Positions 8,810 to 18,644 are shown, numbered from the stretch's first letter. The stretch is 61,675 bases of DNA from Candidatus Rifleibacteriota bacterium (GCA_017417215.1 JAFPZP010000026.1:1-61675); one strand, 5' to 3'. Numbers and translations: made by a program. Notes: generated from the sequence alone by a model not told the origin.

Positions 8810-10012
8810 TTACTTCATGCTGGCACTCATTTGGAATAGTGGCATGAAAACGGAGAGAGCGATAGTACCGATAATAATACCCATAACAACGGTAAGAATA
8901 GGAGTAATGGCGGCAGTTAGACCGTCAAGAGCTTCTTTAACGTCGCGGTCATAAAAGTCAGCGGCTTTAGAAAGCATTACGTCTAGGTTACCAGAGTTTT
9001 CCCCGACTTCAATCATTTTCTTTACCATTGGCGGGAAAACGTCTACTTTTACAAGTGTGCTTGCTAAGGTATTGCCTTGTTGAACCCCTATTGCCATATC
9101 TGCTATCATTTTTTCCATAATTGGGTTGCCCATAACTGAAGCAGTTATTTGAAGAGCTTGCATAATGGGAACGCCTGCGCCAAGTAGAGAACAGAATGTT
9201 CTCGCAAAACGGCTGACAGCAATTTTCTGAGTAAGATTACCAATAATAGGTGCTTTTAAACTGAATATGGCGACCAGTTTTTGCCCTGGTTTAGTTTTTA
9301 GGGCTAGAAATACTAATACGCCTATGCCAACAGCACCTCCAGCACAAAGCAAATAGTGTTCAAGTAAGGCGTCTGATGCAAACATCATCATCTCGGTAAT
9401 TTTTGGCAAGTCTGTTTTCATTTTTTTGAACATAACGGCGAAGTTAGGGAAAATTTTAACTAGAAGGAAAATGACACCTAATACCGCTAAAACAAGCTGA
9501 ATTACAGGCATCATTAAGGCTCCTTTGATTTTACCTCTGATTTCAGCATCAGCTTCAGCGAAAGAGGCTAGTCTTTGCAAAACAGAGTCTAGCATACCAC
9601 CAGCTTCACCTGCTTCACACATATTACAGTAAATTCTGTCAAAGACTTTAGGGTGCTTACGAATTGCTACAGAAAAAGATACCCCTGATTGCAAATCCTT
9701 CCCTACGGATTCTAGAACCCCTTTAAAATAAGGATTACTAGTTTGGTCAGCCATGATACCTACTGCTTCAACCAGTGGAATAGCTGCCCCAACCAGAGTA
9801 GAAAGCTGAGTGGTGAATACCATCATTTCTTTAGCAGTAACTTTTCCACCAAAAAGGCTCCCACCTGCTTTTTTCTTTATTTCTGTCGCTTTAACAAGAT
9901 AAAAACCTTTATCTGAAAGGCGAGAGGATAGCTCTTGCATATTTGGAGCTTCGAGTTGGGTTTTTAGTATTTCACCCTTAGAATCCTTTACTTCACATTC
10001 GTATCTTGCCAT
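8810..10012 (-). CDS. pilC: PilC/GspF inner-membrane platform protein
   Basis: 400 residues, the normal length for this family. It has the N-terminal MARYECEVKDSKGE segment and two tandem T2SSF domains, each with a hydrophobic helix pair (about residues 170-240 and 370-395) and the conserved ECG-like stretches CEAGEAGGMLDSVLQRLA and IEVGENSGNLDVMLSKAA. The platform protein couples the assembly ATPase to (pseudo)pilin insertion. It lies 21 bases after pilB on the same strand. Whether it serves a type IV pilus or type II secretion cannot be told from sequence alone; both GspG-like and PilM/PilN genes are near. Confidence 0.92.
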   Translation of the reverse strand: MARYECEVKDSKGEILKTQLEAPNMQELSSRLSDKGFYLVKATEIKKKAGGSLFGGKVTAKEMMVFTTQLSTLVGAAIPLVEAVGIMADQTSNPYFKGVLESVGKDLQSGVSFSVAIRKHPKVFDRIYCNMCEAGEAGGMLDSVLQRLASFAEADAEIRGKIKGALMMPVIQLVLAVLGVIFLLVKIFPNFAVMFKKMKTDLPKITEMMMFASDALLEHYLLCAGGAVGIGVLVFLALKTKPGQKLVAIFSLKAPIIGNLTQKIAVSRFARTFCSLLGAGVPIMQALQITASVMGNPIMEKMIADMAIGVQQGNTLASTLVKVDVFPPMVKKMIEVGENSGNLDVMLSKAADFYDRDVKEALDGLTAAITPILTVVMGIIIGTIALSVFMPLFQMSASMK

Positions 10013-10033
10013 TATTGACCTCTATTTCCTTGA

Positions 10034-11725
10034 TTAATCTGAACGTGCAAGAGCAAAAACCTCTTCTGGTGTAGTGAGACCTTGCTGGAATTTAACAACG
10101 ATGTCGTCTTTCAGACTTTTCATTCCAAGTCTTAAAGCTTCTGCTTTAAGATCATCAGGACCAACTTTTTGTATAATCATTCTTCTTAGGTTTTCGTGTG
10201 TGTACATAACTTCGTGAACCCCAACACGGCCTTTATATCCTGTTTTACCACATTTTTCACAGCCCTTACCTCTGTAATAAGTCTGATTGATAGCTTCAGG
10301 TGGAAGTCCTAAGTCAGATATGGTTTCAGGAGTTATTGTTGTGTCGACATCTTTACAGAATTTGCATACTCTTCTGGCAAGACGCTGAGAAACGATACAG
10401 AGTAGGGCGGAAGAAACAAGGAATGGTTCAACGCCCATATCAACTAGACGAATAGCTGTACTTGGAGCATCGTTAGTATGAAGAGTAGCGAAAACCAAGT
10501 GACCTGTTAATGCAGCTTCAACCGCGATACTAGCTGTTTCTTCGTCACGAATTTCCCCTAACATGATAACGTCTGGGTCTTGTCTCAAAAAGGCACGAAG
10601 CACTGAGGCGAATGTCAGTTCAATTTCTGGTCTTACTTGAACCTGATTAATAAACTTAAGTTTGTATTCAACCGGATTTTCAACTGTACAAATATTTATG
10701 TCAGGGCCTTTAATTGCATTAAGACAAGAATAAAGGGTAGTTGTTTTCCCTGAACCAGTAGGGCCTGTAACAAGACACATTCCGTTTGGAGAGCTAATAG
10801 CTTTTTTTACAAGGCCAAAATTAAAAGGAGTAAACCCCATCTGGTCTAACTGAACATTAACATTAGATTTATCAAGAATTCTAAGACAGGCTTTTTCACC
10901 CCAGGCGGTCGGAATTGTATTGACACGGAAGTCTATAGGTTTATCCATAATGGTCATCTGAATACGACCATCTTGTGGAATACGGCGTTCAGAAATATCC
11001 ATACCGCTCAAAATCTTAATTCTTGACATAACTGAAGGTAATGCTTCAGGCTGAAGGTTCATTGAAACCTGCAAAGTTCCGTCTATACGAAGTCTAACTC
11101 TTAATTCGCCTTCATCTGGTTCTATATGAATATCTGAAGCGCCTTTTTGAACTGCAGAAGTTAAGACTAGATTAACAAGTTTGATAATAGGTGTTTCTTC
11201 AGAAGCTTTCTTTAAACCGTCTAACGCTGAGTTGCTACCGCCACCGCTGCCTTCATCCCCTACGGATAATGCATTCAACGCATCGGCCATAGCGCCAGCA
11301 ACATAAAGTTTATCAGTTGTTTCAGCAATCTGGTTTTCAGAACAAATAGCTCTTATGACTTCGCAGTTGTTTTGGAACTGAATTTCGTCGACGATGAAAA
11401 CGTCGAGTGGGTCTGCCATTCCTATCATTAATTGATTGTTTTCAAAACTGATAGGAACCAGGATATGCTTTCGGCATATCTTTTCGGGAACCATTTTTAA
11501 AACTTCAGGTTTTATTTCAACTTTACTTAAATCGACGTAAGGAACTTTAAGCTGTTTGCCTAATGTTGGAAGCAGCTTTTCATCAGTGAGATAGCCGAGC
11601 TCAATAAGAACTTGACCTATACGCTTTCCACGCTTTTTTTGTTCAGCTAAAGCGATGTTTAGTTCTTTTTCACCGATATGCCCGGCTTCTATTAAAAGTT
11701 GACCGATTTTCTTTCGCTTAAACAT
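10034..11725 (-). CDS. pilB: PilB/GspE assembly ATPase
   Basis: 563 residues. N-terminal MshEN/GspE-N domain (residues 1-150, KKIGQLLIEAGHIGEKELN), then the secretion ATPase domain: Walker A GPTGSGKTTTLYS near residue 318, Asp box, Walker B DPDVIMLGEIRDEETA near 383, His box HLVFATLHTNDAPS near 405, and a zinc tetracysteine CKFC...CEKCG near 455-485. It powers pilus or pseudopilus extension from the cytoplasm. The intact zinc motif and motor motifs argue for an active enzyme. It is followed 21 bases on by pilC and preceded by a TPR gene. Confidence 0.95.
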   Translation of the reverse strand: MFKRKKIGQLLIEAGHIGEKELNIALAEQKKRGKRIGQVLIELGYLTDEKLLPTLGKQLKVPYVDLSKVEIKPEVLKMVPEKICRKHILVPISFENNQLMIGMADPLDVFIVDEIQFQNNCEVIRAICSENQIAETTDKLYVAGAMADALNALSVGDEGSGGGSNSALDGLKKASEETPIIKLVNLVLTSAVQKGASDIHIEPDEGELRVRLRIDGTLQVSMNLQPEALPSVMSRIKILSGMDISERRIPQDGRIQMTIMDKPIDFRVNTIPTAWGEKACLRILDKSNVNVQLDQMGFTPFNFGLVKKAISSPNGMCLVTGPTGSGKTTTLYSCLNAIKGPDINICTVENPVEYKLKFINQVQVRPEIELTFASVLRAFLRQDPDVIMLGEIRDEETASIAVEAALTGHLVFATLHTNDAPSTAIRLVDMGVEPFLVSSALLCIVSQRLARRVCKFCKDVDTTITPETISDLGLPPEAINQTYYRGKGCEKCGKTGYKGRVGVHEVMYTHENLRRMIIQKVGPDDLKAEALRLGMKSLKDDIVVKFQQGLTTPEEVFALARSD

Positions 11726-11819
11726 AATTTAACAAACTATTTTACACTGTATTTGTTTTTTATGCAATGGTAGATAGTTAAACAGAGGGGAAGATTAATC
11801 GCCAATCGCCAACCGACTA

Positions 11820-12566
11820 CTATTGTGCTGATTCCCAATATTTTCTGCGGGCTTCCATGTAATGAGGATTGAGCTTGATTGCTTGTCTGAACTGTTCCAT
11901 TGCTTCATCGTCATCACCTTTTTTCTTTAAAATTATACCAAGGTGGAAATGCAAGTCTGCATAATCAGGATGAAGTTTGAGCAAACGTCGGTATTCAGCT
12001 TCTGCCTGGTCTAAAAGCCCTAAGTCTGAGAAAATAGCACCAAAATCAATTGTAACACTGCTTTTTGAAAGTTTGTTTGATATTGTGTCTTCTAGAATCA
12101 GACGATATTCTTTCATTGCTTTAGCTGAAAGACCTTGTTCTTCATATATTCTACCAATATAATATCGAGCTGCTGCATATTTAGGATTTATGTTCAATGC
12201 ATTTGTAAAACTGGAAAAAGCTTTATCGTAAACTTTATTTTCAAAGAAAACCAGACCTATATTGAAATGTGCATCAGCAAATTTGGGGTTTAAAGACAAA
12301 ACTGATTCATAAGCTGCAACGGCCTGGTCTCGGTCACCTAATTCTCTATAGGAATGACCTAAATGAGTATAATAAACAGGGTTTTTGGGATTTTTGTTAA
12401 CTGCTTTTACATAACAAAAAGAAGCTTTATCATATTGCTTTTTTAAAAAGAAAGCATTACCAAGATAAAAGAGTTTTTCATGGTCGTTAGGTTGAACTCT
12501 TAGATGCTTAATGCATGCATCTATAACTTCATCTAACATTTCTTCATTATAAACGGTTTCCGCCAT
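11820..12566 (-). CDS. TPR repeat protein
   Basis: 248 residues, essentially all tetratricopeptide repeats (about six, from residue 18 on; examples PNDHEKLFYLGNAFFLKKQ and PKFADAHFNIGLVFFENKV). No signal peptide or membrane helix, so cytoplasmic. TPR proteins act as protein-protein adaptors. It sits 94 bases before pilB and 21 bases after an unknown gene on the same strand, suggesting a role in assembly or regulation of the pilus/secretion machine. That role is inferred only from neighbours. Confidence 0.8.
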   Translation of the reverse strand: MAETVYNEEMLDEVIDACIKHLRVQPNDHEKLFYLGNAFFLKKQYDKASFCYVKAVNKNPKNPVYYTHLGHSYRELGDRDQAVAAYESVLSLNPKFADAHFNIGLVFFENKVYDKAFSSFTNALNINPKYAAARYYIGRIYEEQGLSAKAMKEYRLILEDTISNKLSKSSVTIDFGAIFSDLGLLDQAEAEYRRLLKLHPDYADLHFHLGIILKKKGDDDEAMEQFRQAIKLNPHYMEARRKYWESAQ

Positions 12567-12587
12567 TATAAATCCCTCAATTATTTA

Positions 12588-13310
12588 TCAGTCAGTTTTT
12601 AAAATTGCTTTTATATCTTTTGCCTGTTTCGTTCTTGGCTCCATATGACGAAAAGCTGGTTTATCTACAACATAGTTTCGCAATACTTCAAGACATTCAT
12701 AGTTTCGCTTTTGTAAGCTTTCTCTAAGTTCTTGGAAAACAGGGGCTAAGATTTTTAATGCTTCTTCGTCGTTTTCATAAGAATCTTTGGTGAAAAACCT
12801 TACCTTATGTATTATACCATTATCACGCCTGTAAATGTCTAGTTCTGGTTCATCTAGTTTTTGAGAACGGACAGAATAGTTTCTTGCATCAAAAAAGTGT
12901 TGTCTTTCATAATCCTCAAATAAAGTGGCACCCCATATGTAAGGGGTTTTAAACATCCAGAGTGGGAAAATAGGACCTAATATATTTTTCATTGAATCCA
13001 GAAGTTCATAGTTGTATTCATCTTCATGCACAATAACAGTAAGATTATTGTTTTGAAGGGAAAAACTTCCTCCATCACTAAAAATACCTTCTATTTTTGT
13101 TATTTTTTCAGGCTTAGGAATACTTAATATAATCTTTTTTGTTCGGTCGTTGATAGTTTTAAAAAACTCATCAGGCCTGTCTTCAAATTGAATTAAGATA
13201 TTTTCCACAGGAAATTCAAAAGCACGTTCCAGAGTATTTTTAAATATATCTTTGTCCTTGCGGCTACTGAAAAATATGTGGGTTTCAATTATTGGTGATT
13301 CGTTACTCAT
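12588..13310 (-). CDS. Unrecognised 240-residue cytoplasmic protein
   Basis: I do not recognise a family. The sequence is soluble with no signal or membrane helix, mixed alpha/beta composition, and no obvious catalytic motif. Features include an acidic DEYNYELLDSMKNILGP stretch near residue 97 and a basic C-terminus (RTKQAKDIKAILKTD). The start lies 4 bases from the stop of the SpoIIE-like phosphatase gene upstream and the stop is 21 bases before the TPR gene, so it is probably co-translated with both. A regulatory or structural part of this cluster is a guess. Confidence 0.6.
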   Translation of the reverse strand: MSNESPIIETHIFFSSRKDKDIFKNTLERAFEFPVENILIQFEDRPDEFFKTINDRTKKIILSIPKPEKITKIEGIFSDGGSFSLQNNNLTVIVHEDEYNYELLDSMKNILGPIFPLWMFKTPYIWGATLFEDYERQHFFDARNYSVRSQKLDEPELDIYRRDNGIIHKVRFFTKDSYENDEEALKILAPVFQELRESLQKRNYECLEVLRNYVVDKPAFRHMEPRTKQAKDIKAILKTD

Positions 13311-13314
13311 TTTT

Positions 13315-14784
13315 TTACTCCGCCTTTAGATAGATTATACTATGATCTTCTTCTGGAAGTTCATTAGAATTATTACCTTTGATTTCCTTAATAAGATTGT
13401 TTAACATTTCTTCTGCATCTTGTTCTGGTAATTTGTCTAGAATATTCTTTAAATCCTCATTGCTGACACGTTCTAGTCCTTGACCAGGATGGTCGGTTAT
13501 ACCATCTGTATGTAAAAGAATACCATCTCCAGGCATGATATTTATTAACTGATCTTTATATGGCTCAGTCCCTTGATTAAATAAGCCTAAGGGTATTCCT
13601 GTTTCTAATTCAGGTATTTCTGCAAAACCGCTTCTTGTTCTATTTATAATTGGAAGGGTGTTACCCGCCATTGTTACTGTTATCTGGTTATCTATTGGAC
13701 TAAATGTTATTGCAGTTACATCAACAAAAAGTTCAGGCATCATTTCTGAGTTAAGATAATTTGAGATTTTGTTTAATAATTTTGCTGGACTTTGGAAGTT
13801 ATCTATAAAACATCTTATTATCAGCTTAAGTTTATTTATATAGATTGCAGCATTTATCCCATAGCCCGAACATTTCCCAAATAATATCATATATTTATCT
13901 GTATTTATATTCAGAATATCCATAAAATCAGCTCGATTAGCCGATGGATAAATATATTTGGCGATTTCCCAACCTGGTATGGTAGGTATAGAAGCTGGAA
14001 ACATATAATCATAAAGATTATATAATATTTGTTCTGATTCTTTCTTCTTGTTGGTTTTTGTATCTGTATTTTTTTGCTTGTTGAATCTATGATGATTTTC
14101 TATAACCAGTGATAAACCTTTACAGAATTCATTGATTATGCGTGTTTCCATAGGTGAAAGTTTGTCTTTCCCCATTTCTACTAATATACCGTAAACTTTT
14201 GAATAAAGCTCTATAGTAAAGATTAAGCCTTTTACTTTGTTTTCGTTAACAAATTCTATTGCCTTAGAGCTTCCTCCAGAGTTTATTAAACTATCATAAT
14301 CTGTTAGATTTTTTATTTTAGTGGATATTTCTTTTATTAATGGGTCTTCCTCAAGAATACTCTGTTGTTGGTTAGATGAATTTATTTTTGATGCTGCAAT
14401 AAATTCCAAATCTTTATTAATACAGGCAAAACAGGAAAAAACAGGTTCTTTTAATATTTCTGATAGTATTTTTAAACCGAAAGATACTTTTTCTTTCAAA
14501 CCTTTTTCAGGATTGATTAAATGTAGATTATAGTGCAAGTAAGAAAGTATTTCTGCCTCAGTCTTGGTTTGTTTTACTTCTTCACTTCTTTTTTCATTAA
14601 CGTTGTCATAGGTGTAGCAGTATATAATGATACTGACTAAAATAGAAAAAACTGCGGAAGATAACATGGCTGTATTTTTCATTTCCTCGTTAAAAAATCC
14701 GCATAAGAAAATAATAAAACTGACTGCCGCTAAGGGCAGACAGTATTTAATTATTATAAGATTTTTTCTGGAGCTTTCTGTCAC
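13315..14784 (-). CDS. SpoIIE/RsbU-like phosphatase with degenerate metal motif
   Basis: 489 residues: two N-terminal membrane helices (about residues 13-60), a GAF-like sensor region (about 85-230), and a C-terminal SpoIIE/RsbU PP2C-type domain (about 255-488). The DFMDIL and LLHTDGITDHPG motifs correspond to the first and third metal-binding segments. The second segment, usually GDVSGxG, reads GKCSGYGINAA: the metal-binding Asp is Lys. I checked this codon by hand (AAA/AAG region near 13870). Active enzymes dephosphorylate anti-sigma-factor antagonists; this one may be inactive or altered. It heads a series with an unknown gene, a TPR gene, pilB and pilC, all close together. Confidence 0.78.
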   Translation of the reverse strand: MTESSRKNLIIIKYCLPLAAVSFIIFLCGFFNEEMKNTAMLSSAVFSILVSIIIYCYTYDNVNEKRSEEVKQTKTEAEILSYLHYNLHLINPEKGLKEKVSFGLKILSEILKEPVFSCFACINKDLEFIAASKINSSNQQQSILEEDPLIKEISTKIKNLTDYDSLINSGGSSKAIEFVNENKVKGLIFTIELYSKVYGILVEMGKDKLSPMETRIINEFCKGLSLVIENHHRFNKQKNTDTKTNKKKESEQILYNLYDYMFPASIPTIPGWEIAKYIYPSANRADFMDILNINTDKYMILFGKCSGYGINAAIYINKLKLIIRCFIDNFQSPAKLLNKISNYLNSEMMPELFVDVTAITFSPIDNQITVTMAGNTLPIINRTRSGFAEIPELETGIPLGLFNQGTEPYKDQLINIMPGDGILLHTDGITDHPGQGLERVSNEDLKNILDKLPEQDAEEMLNNLIKEIKGNNSNELPEEDHSIIYLKAE

Positions 14785-14808
14785 ATTTAGGAATCTACGT
14801 TAGACTTA

Positions 14809-15249
14809 TCATGCTGCACGATAATTTTCGTAGGATCTTTCTGAAGATTCTTCTAATTCTCTGCAATGATTAGATAATGCTTCTATAGCTAATGGATCAC
14901 CGATTTTTGCTAATGCTTCACCTGCTGCTAAGCTTACTTCTTCTCTAGAATCATTTAAAGCTTCTATTAAAGCTTCGACAACAGCGGTTCCTCTTCGGTC
15001 ACCAAGTTGAAGACAAGCAATACGTCTGACTCTCCAGTCTGGACTTTTCAAACCCTTGATATATCTCCAGGTTTGGTCTACTGGGGTTACAGAAGCTAAT
15101 GGAACGATTTTCTTCTTTTTTAAAGTAGAGCTTTTGTTGGAAGTTTTATCTAACTTTAATGAAATGTAATTATATATTTTTTCAATAACAAACCAACCAA
15201 CGAAGTAAACAATGGTTAGCGCTAGTATTTTAATTCCGATATTTAACAT
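14809..15249 (-). CDS. Membrane-anchored HEAT-repeat protein
   Basis: 146 residues: one N-terminal membrane helix (about residues 2-25), a short basic linker, and a C-terminal region of HEAT/PBS-lyase-type repeats (SPDWRVRRIACLQLGDRRG; DSREEVSLAAGEALAKIGD). The start at 15249 is decided by GGAGG eight bases upstream; an upstream in-frame TTG at 15264 would put that ribosome site inside the gene. HEAT repeats bind other proteins. It precedes the SpoIIE-like gene by 24 bases and may recruit partners to the membrane. Confidence 0.75.
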   Translation of the reverse strand: MLNIGIKILALTIVYFVGWFVIEKIYNYISLKLDKTSNKSSTLKKKKIVPLASVTPVDQTWRYIKGLKSPDWRVRRIACLQLGDRRGTAVVEALIEALNDSREEVSLAAGEALAKIGDPLAIEALSNHCRELEESSERSYENYRAA

Positions 15250-15328
15250 TATAAAAGCCTCCAAAAATCTATTTGACTTGTTTATCGGCTTTTATTCGTA
15301 AAATATTTAGAGGATAGAATTCTAACAA

Positions 15329-16876
15329 TTAAGCTGTGGCTGTATTTGTGATTTCTATTGGCCAGTTATCTTTTGAAACTTCTAAACTACCTTTTAATAC
15401 TTTTAATAAAGCTTTAATCGCGGGGGTTCTAAAACCGAAAGTTGCTCCCTTAGTTTTTGCAAAATCACATTCAAAGATATCATAGGGATTTCGTAAGGCT
15501 ATGACTATTATTTTCTTATCTTTTGATAGTTCTTTTGCAGCTTCAATCTGTTCTTTAAATAAATGACCATTGTATGTCATAAAAACAATTCTTGAAGAGG
15601 GGACTGATTTCGCTATGTTAATAATTTCGGCTTTTGAGGCCTTAGGATTATATATTACTGTTTGACAATGAGGAAAATCTGAATGAATTATATTTTCTAG
15701 ACTTTTGTCTTTATGCTCTTCTTCTACTTGAACTAGTGATGATATTAAAGGAAGAACAAATAGAGTATCTTTATCATTTTTAACCGGTATGTCGTTTTTA
15801 TCAACGGTTAAAAATTTAATAGATTTCTCTGAAGCTTCTGTTATTAATGATTTATGTTGCTCATGCAAATGGTCTATATCAGGTTCTTGACTATTGGTTC
15901 TTATTCTGTTCTTGGCATTGGTAATTCTTTCCAGACTTTCTTCTAGTCTTTGACCTGCTCTAGAATTTGATTCAATTTCTTTTAATACTCTTTCTGCCGC
16001 AGCTCTTTGTTGATCTAGGGTATGGCATATTAATAACTGGTCTGCTCCAGCCATAAATGAATCAAGAGCAGCTTGAGCTATACCAAATGATTCTGTAATA
16101 GCACCCATTTCTAAGTCATCTGTGATTACAAGGCCTTTGAACTTTAATTCATCTCGGAGTAAATCTGTTAAAACAGCTTTTGAAAGTGTTATTGGTAAAT
16201 TTTCTGTTTTTTCAAAAGCAGGGAAAAATACGTGAGATGTCATTATTGCTGCAACATCGTTTTCTATAGCTTTTTTAAATGGGAAAAGTTCAAAAGAACG
16301 TAATCGTTCTGCTGAGTAAGGAATAGTTGGCAGAGTTAAATGAGAATCTTTTTGGGCGTGACCTTTCCCTGGAAAGTGTTTGGCACAGGCTAATACTCCT
16401 GCTGATTGAAGACCTCTTATGGCAGAAATGCCAAATTGAGCTACTTTTTCTGGGGTATCAGAAAATGAGCGAGCGCCTATACCTGGATTGCTTGGGTGAT
16501 TTATATCTAAAACAGGAGCTAAATTCCAGTTTAAACCCAAAGCTAACATTTCTTCGCCTATTGCTTTGTAAACATTTTCAGTTAAGTTTCTGTCATTTGT
16601 GGCTGCTAATGCCATTGCAGAAGGGAAAAGACTTCCATGACTAAGTATTCTTAAAACTAGACCACCTTCTTGGTCTATAGCTGTAAAAAGCTTTGTTCCC
16701 GATGCTTCTTCTATTCTTTTTAATGTTTGAGGTAATTTTAAAGGGTCTGAAAGATTCCTTGCAAAAACAATAACTCCACCTATTCCCCATTCTTCAACAA
16801 AAGAAAGAAAATCGTCTGAAGGTTCTTCACCTTGATAACCAATAATAAATAATTTCCCAATCTGCTTTTTATTCAT
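15329..16876 (-). CDS. nagZ: Beta-N-acetylhexosaminidase NagZ (GH3)
   Basis: 515 residues. The GH3 catalytic loop KHFPGKGHAQKDSHLTLP (near residue 166) holds the NagZ-type Asp-His dyad, and VITDDLEMGAI (near residue 249) contains the Asp nucleophile. The catalytic barrel ends near residue 330; a second, C-terminal alpha/beta domain follows (about 360-510), as in long NagZ of Bacillus type rather than the short gamma-proteobacterial form. The enzyme removes terminal GlcNAc from muropeptides in peptidoglycan turnover. No clear signal peptide. GAGG precedes the ATG. A NamZ-type exo-muramidase is coded at 30.9-32.1 kb; the two activities act in sequence in known organisms. Confidence 0.92.
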   Translation of the reverse strand: MNKKQIGKLFIIGYQGEEPSDDFLSFVEEWGIGGVIVFARNLSDPLKLPQTLKRIEEASGTKLFTAIDQEGGLVLRILSHGSLFPSAMALAATNDRNLTENVYKAIGEEMLALGLNWNLAPVLDINHPSNPGIGARSFSDTPEKVAQFGISAIRGLQSAGVLACAKHFPGKGHAQKDSHLTLPTIPYSAERLRSFELFPFKKAIENDVAAIMTSHVFFPAFEKTENLPITLSKAVLTDLLRDELKFKGLVITDDLEMGAITESFGIAQAALDSFMAGADQLLICHTLDQQRAAAERVLKEIESNSRAGQRLEESLERITNAKNRIRTNSQEPDIDHLHEQHKSLITEASEKSIKFLTVDKNDIPVKNDKDTLFVLPLISSLVQVEEEHKDKSLENIIHSDFPHCQTVIYNPKASKAEIINIAKSVPSSRIVFMTYNGHLFKEQIEAAKELSKDKKIIVIALRNPYDIFECDFAKTKGATFGFRTPAIKALLKVLKGSLEVSKDNWPIEITNTATA

Positions 16877-16986
16877 ATGAGCCTCACTTATTTTGTTTGA
16901 ATATATTATATATTATTAAGCAGGTTTGTACAATATAATCTCTAATATTATGTTATAGAGGAGTTTTATTTAATTTATTTAGGTAT

Positions 16987-17015
16987 TTTACTTTACTTCT
17001 TACATAATGTATAAT
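16987..17015 (+). promoter_or_regulatory. Sigma-70-like promoter before zinc-ribbon gene
   Basis: TTTACT at 16987-16992, 17 bases, TATAAT at 17010-17015. A 10-base palindrome CTTACGTAAG at 17025-17034 overlaps the AAGGAG ribosome site, and could be an operator. Confidence 0.55.
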
Positions 17016-17043
17016 ACTTACGCACTTACGTAAGGAGACAATA

Positions 17044-18639
17044 ATGTACTGTTTCAGATGCGGGAGAAAATTACCTGGACGAGAAATAAACTGTCCTGAT
17101 TGTGATACACCTAAAAAAAGAAGACAAAGACGTCATAAAAGAATGATTTTAGGGCTATTTATATTCTTGTCGGGAGCCTTTGTTGGAAGCTTTTTTGATA
17201 CATATATTTTTAAGGGCGAGGTTTGGAAGCATTCTTTCTTTAATCAATGGATAAAAACAGATTCTGCTCCAGAAAAAAAGAGCGAAGCTGTTGCTTCTGA
17301 TGCTGCTGATATAAAGGTTGAAGTAAGATATGACAACAATAAGACCACTACATTGTATTCTGAAAAAGAAGACGTTAGTGGTTTTATTCCTTTAAATGAG
17401 AATACTAAAGAAATAAAAGGAAATGAAAATTTACCTCAATCGGCTGAAGCTTTCCCTAAAAAACAGTCTGAAGTTAAAGTAGAAAAAAGTGAATCTAGAG
17501 AAGAAAGTATTACTAAAGAAACTGATTCTAGTGAAATACAAAAACAGGAGGTCGCTGCTCAAACAGCAAGTGAACCTTCACTTGATACAATAAAAGATAT
17601 AAATGAAAATGATACAGCTACTTCTTCAGAAGCTACTAATAAATCTAAAAACACTGATGAAGTTATTATAGTTGAAGAGTTTGATAATGGTAATACTGAA
17701 ATAACTAATTCTGCTTCAGAAACTACGCTCTTTACTGAAAAGGCAGATGAAAATATTCCTGAAACAAATAAGTTCCCTGATGGGCCACTTGTTTATAAAA
17801 ATGTTTCATTAATTGAACAGGCAGACAGAGATAGTTATCATGGTTTTTTGTCTAGAAACGGGAAAGAACTTGTTTTTGCTTCAAACAGAACTGATTATAA
17901 TGGGAAACCAACTTTCCAGTGTTTTGTAAAATCTCCATCAGAAAAAGCTGCTGCCAAAAAAGTATTTGAATGGAATGGTAATGTCTGGACTCCAGAAATA
18001 ACTCCAGATGGCAATATGATAGTATTTTCTAGTGATAGTGTTAAGCCTGAACATATTTTTCTTTACGATAGAAAAAGTGGAAACAGCATGCCCATTACTT
18101 CTGGAAATACAAAGAATATGATGCCTTGTATTTCTCCTGATGGTAAGAAAATAGCTTTTGTCTCTAATAGAGGTGATGGCAAAAATAGAATCTATGTAGT
18201 TGAGTTATTTAATAAGAATAAAATTACTCAGATTACCAAAGGTAATGTTAATGATAGAGAACCAAGATGGACACCAGATGGAAAAAGTTTAATTTTTACT
18301 CGAATTATAGAAAATATGAAGATATCTCATATAATGAAAGTAAACTTGGAACCATTAGGAGAACCTGTGGCTCTTGTTAAAGATAATTCAAGAAACTGGA
18401 TGGCTGATGTTTCGCCAGATAATAAGCTGTTAGCTTATACTAGATCTTTAAATGCCGGCGGGAGTAAGAATGTTATTGTTCTTCAGGATTTATCTTCTGG
18501 TAAAGAAGAAATACTTAATTTCCCAGGTATTTATGAAAGTTTCAGACCTGTATGGAATGCTGACTGTTCTGGATTTGTTTTTCACGTAGCAAAAAAGAAT
18601 GGAAAATGCATTTATCAAGCTAATTTTTCAAGGGAATAG
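17044..18639 (+). CDS. Zinc-ribbon membrane protein with TolB-like beta-propeller
   Basis: 531 residues. A cytoplasmic zinc ribbon at the very N-terminus (CFRCG ... CPDC, residues 3-21), a basic stretch, one membrane helix (about 35-55), a long acidic Ser/Glu/Thr-rich disordered linker (about 70-250), and a C-terminal WD40-like/TolB propeller (about 260-530) with repeats SPDGKKIAFVSNRGDGKN, TPDGKSLIFTR and SPDNKLLAYTRS. The linker places the propeller outside the cytoplasm. AAGGAG lies seven bases before ATG. The next gene, five bases on, has the same kind of zinc ribbon at its C-terminus. Function unknown; propellers of this class bind periplasmic proteins. Confidence 0.75.
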   Translation: MYCFRCGRKLPGREINCPDCDTPKKRRQRRHKRMILGLFIFLSGAFVGSFFDTYIFKGEVWKHSFFNQWIKTDSAPEKKSEAVASDAADIKVEVRYDNNKTTTLYSEKEDVSGFIPLNENTKEIKGNENLPQSAEAFPKKQSEVKVEKSESREESITKETDSSEIQKQEVAAQTASEPSLDTIKDINENDTATSSEATNKSKNTDEVIIVEEFDNGNTEITNSASETTLFTEKADENIPETNKFPDGPLVYKNVSLIEQADRDSYHGFLSRNGKELVFASNRTDYNGKPTFQCFVKSPSEKAAAKKVFEWNGNVWTPEITPDGNMIVFSSDSVKPEHIFLYDRKSGNSMPITSGNTKNMMPCISPDGKKIAFVSNRGDGKNRIYVVELFNKNKITQITKGNVNDREPRWTPDGKSLIFTRIIENMKISHIMKVNLEPLGEPVALVKDNSRNWMADVSPDNKLLAYTRSLNAGGSKNVIVLQDLSSGKEEILNFPGIYESFRPVWNADCSGFVFHVAKKNGKCIYQANFSRE

Positions 18640-18644
18640 TTATT

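Noticed and set aside
11760..11819. Repeated AATCGCC words before the TPR stop
   Set aside because: Too short and imperfect for a named element; only two copies.
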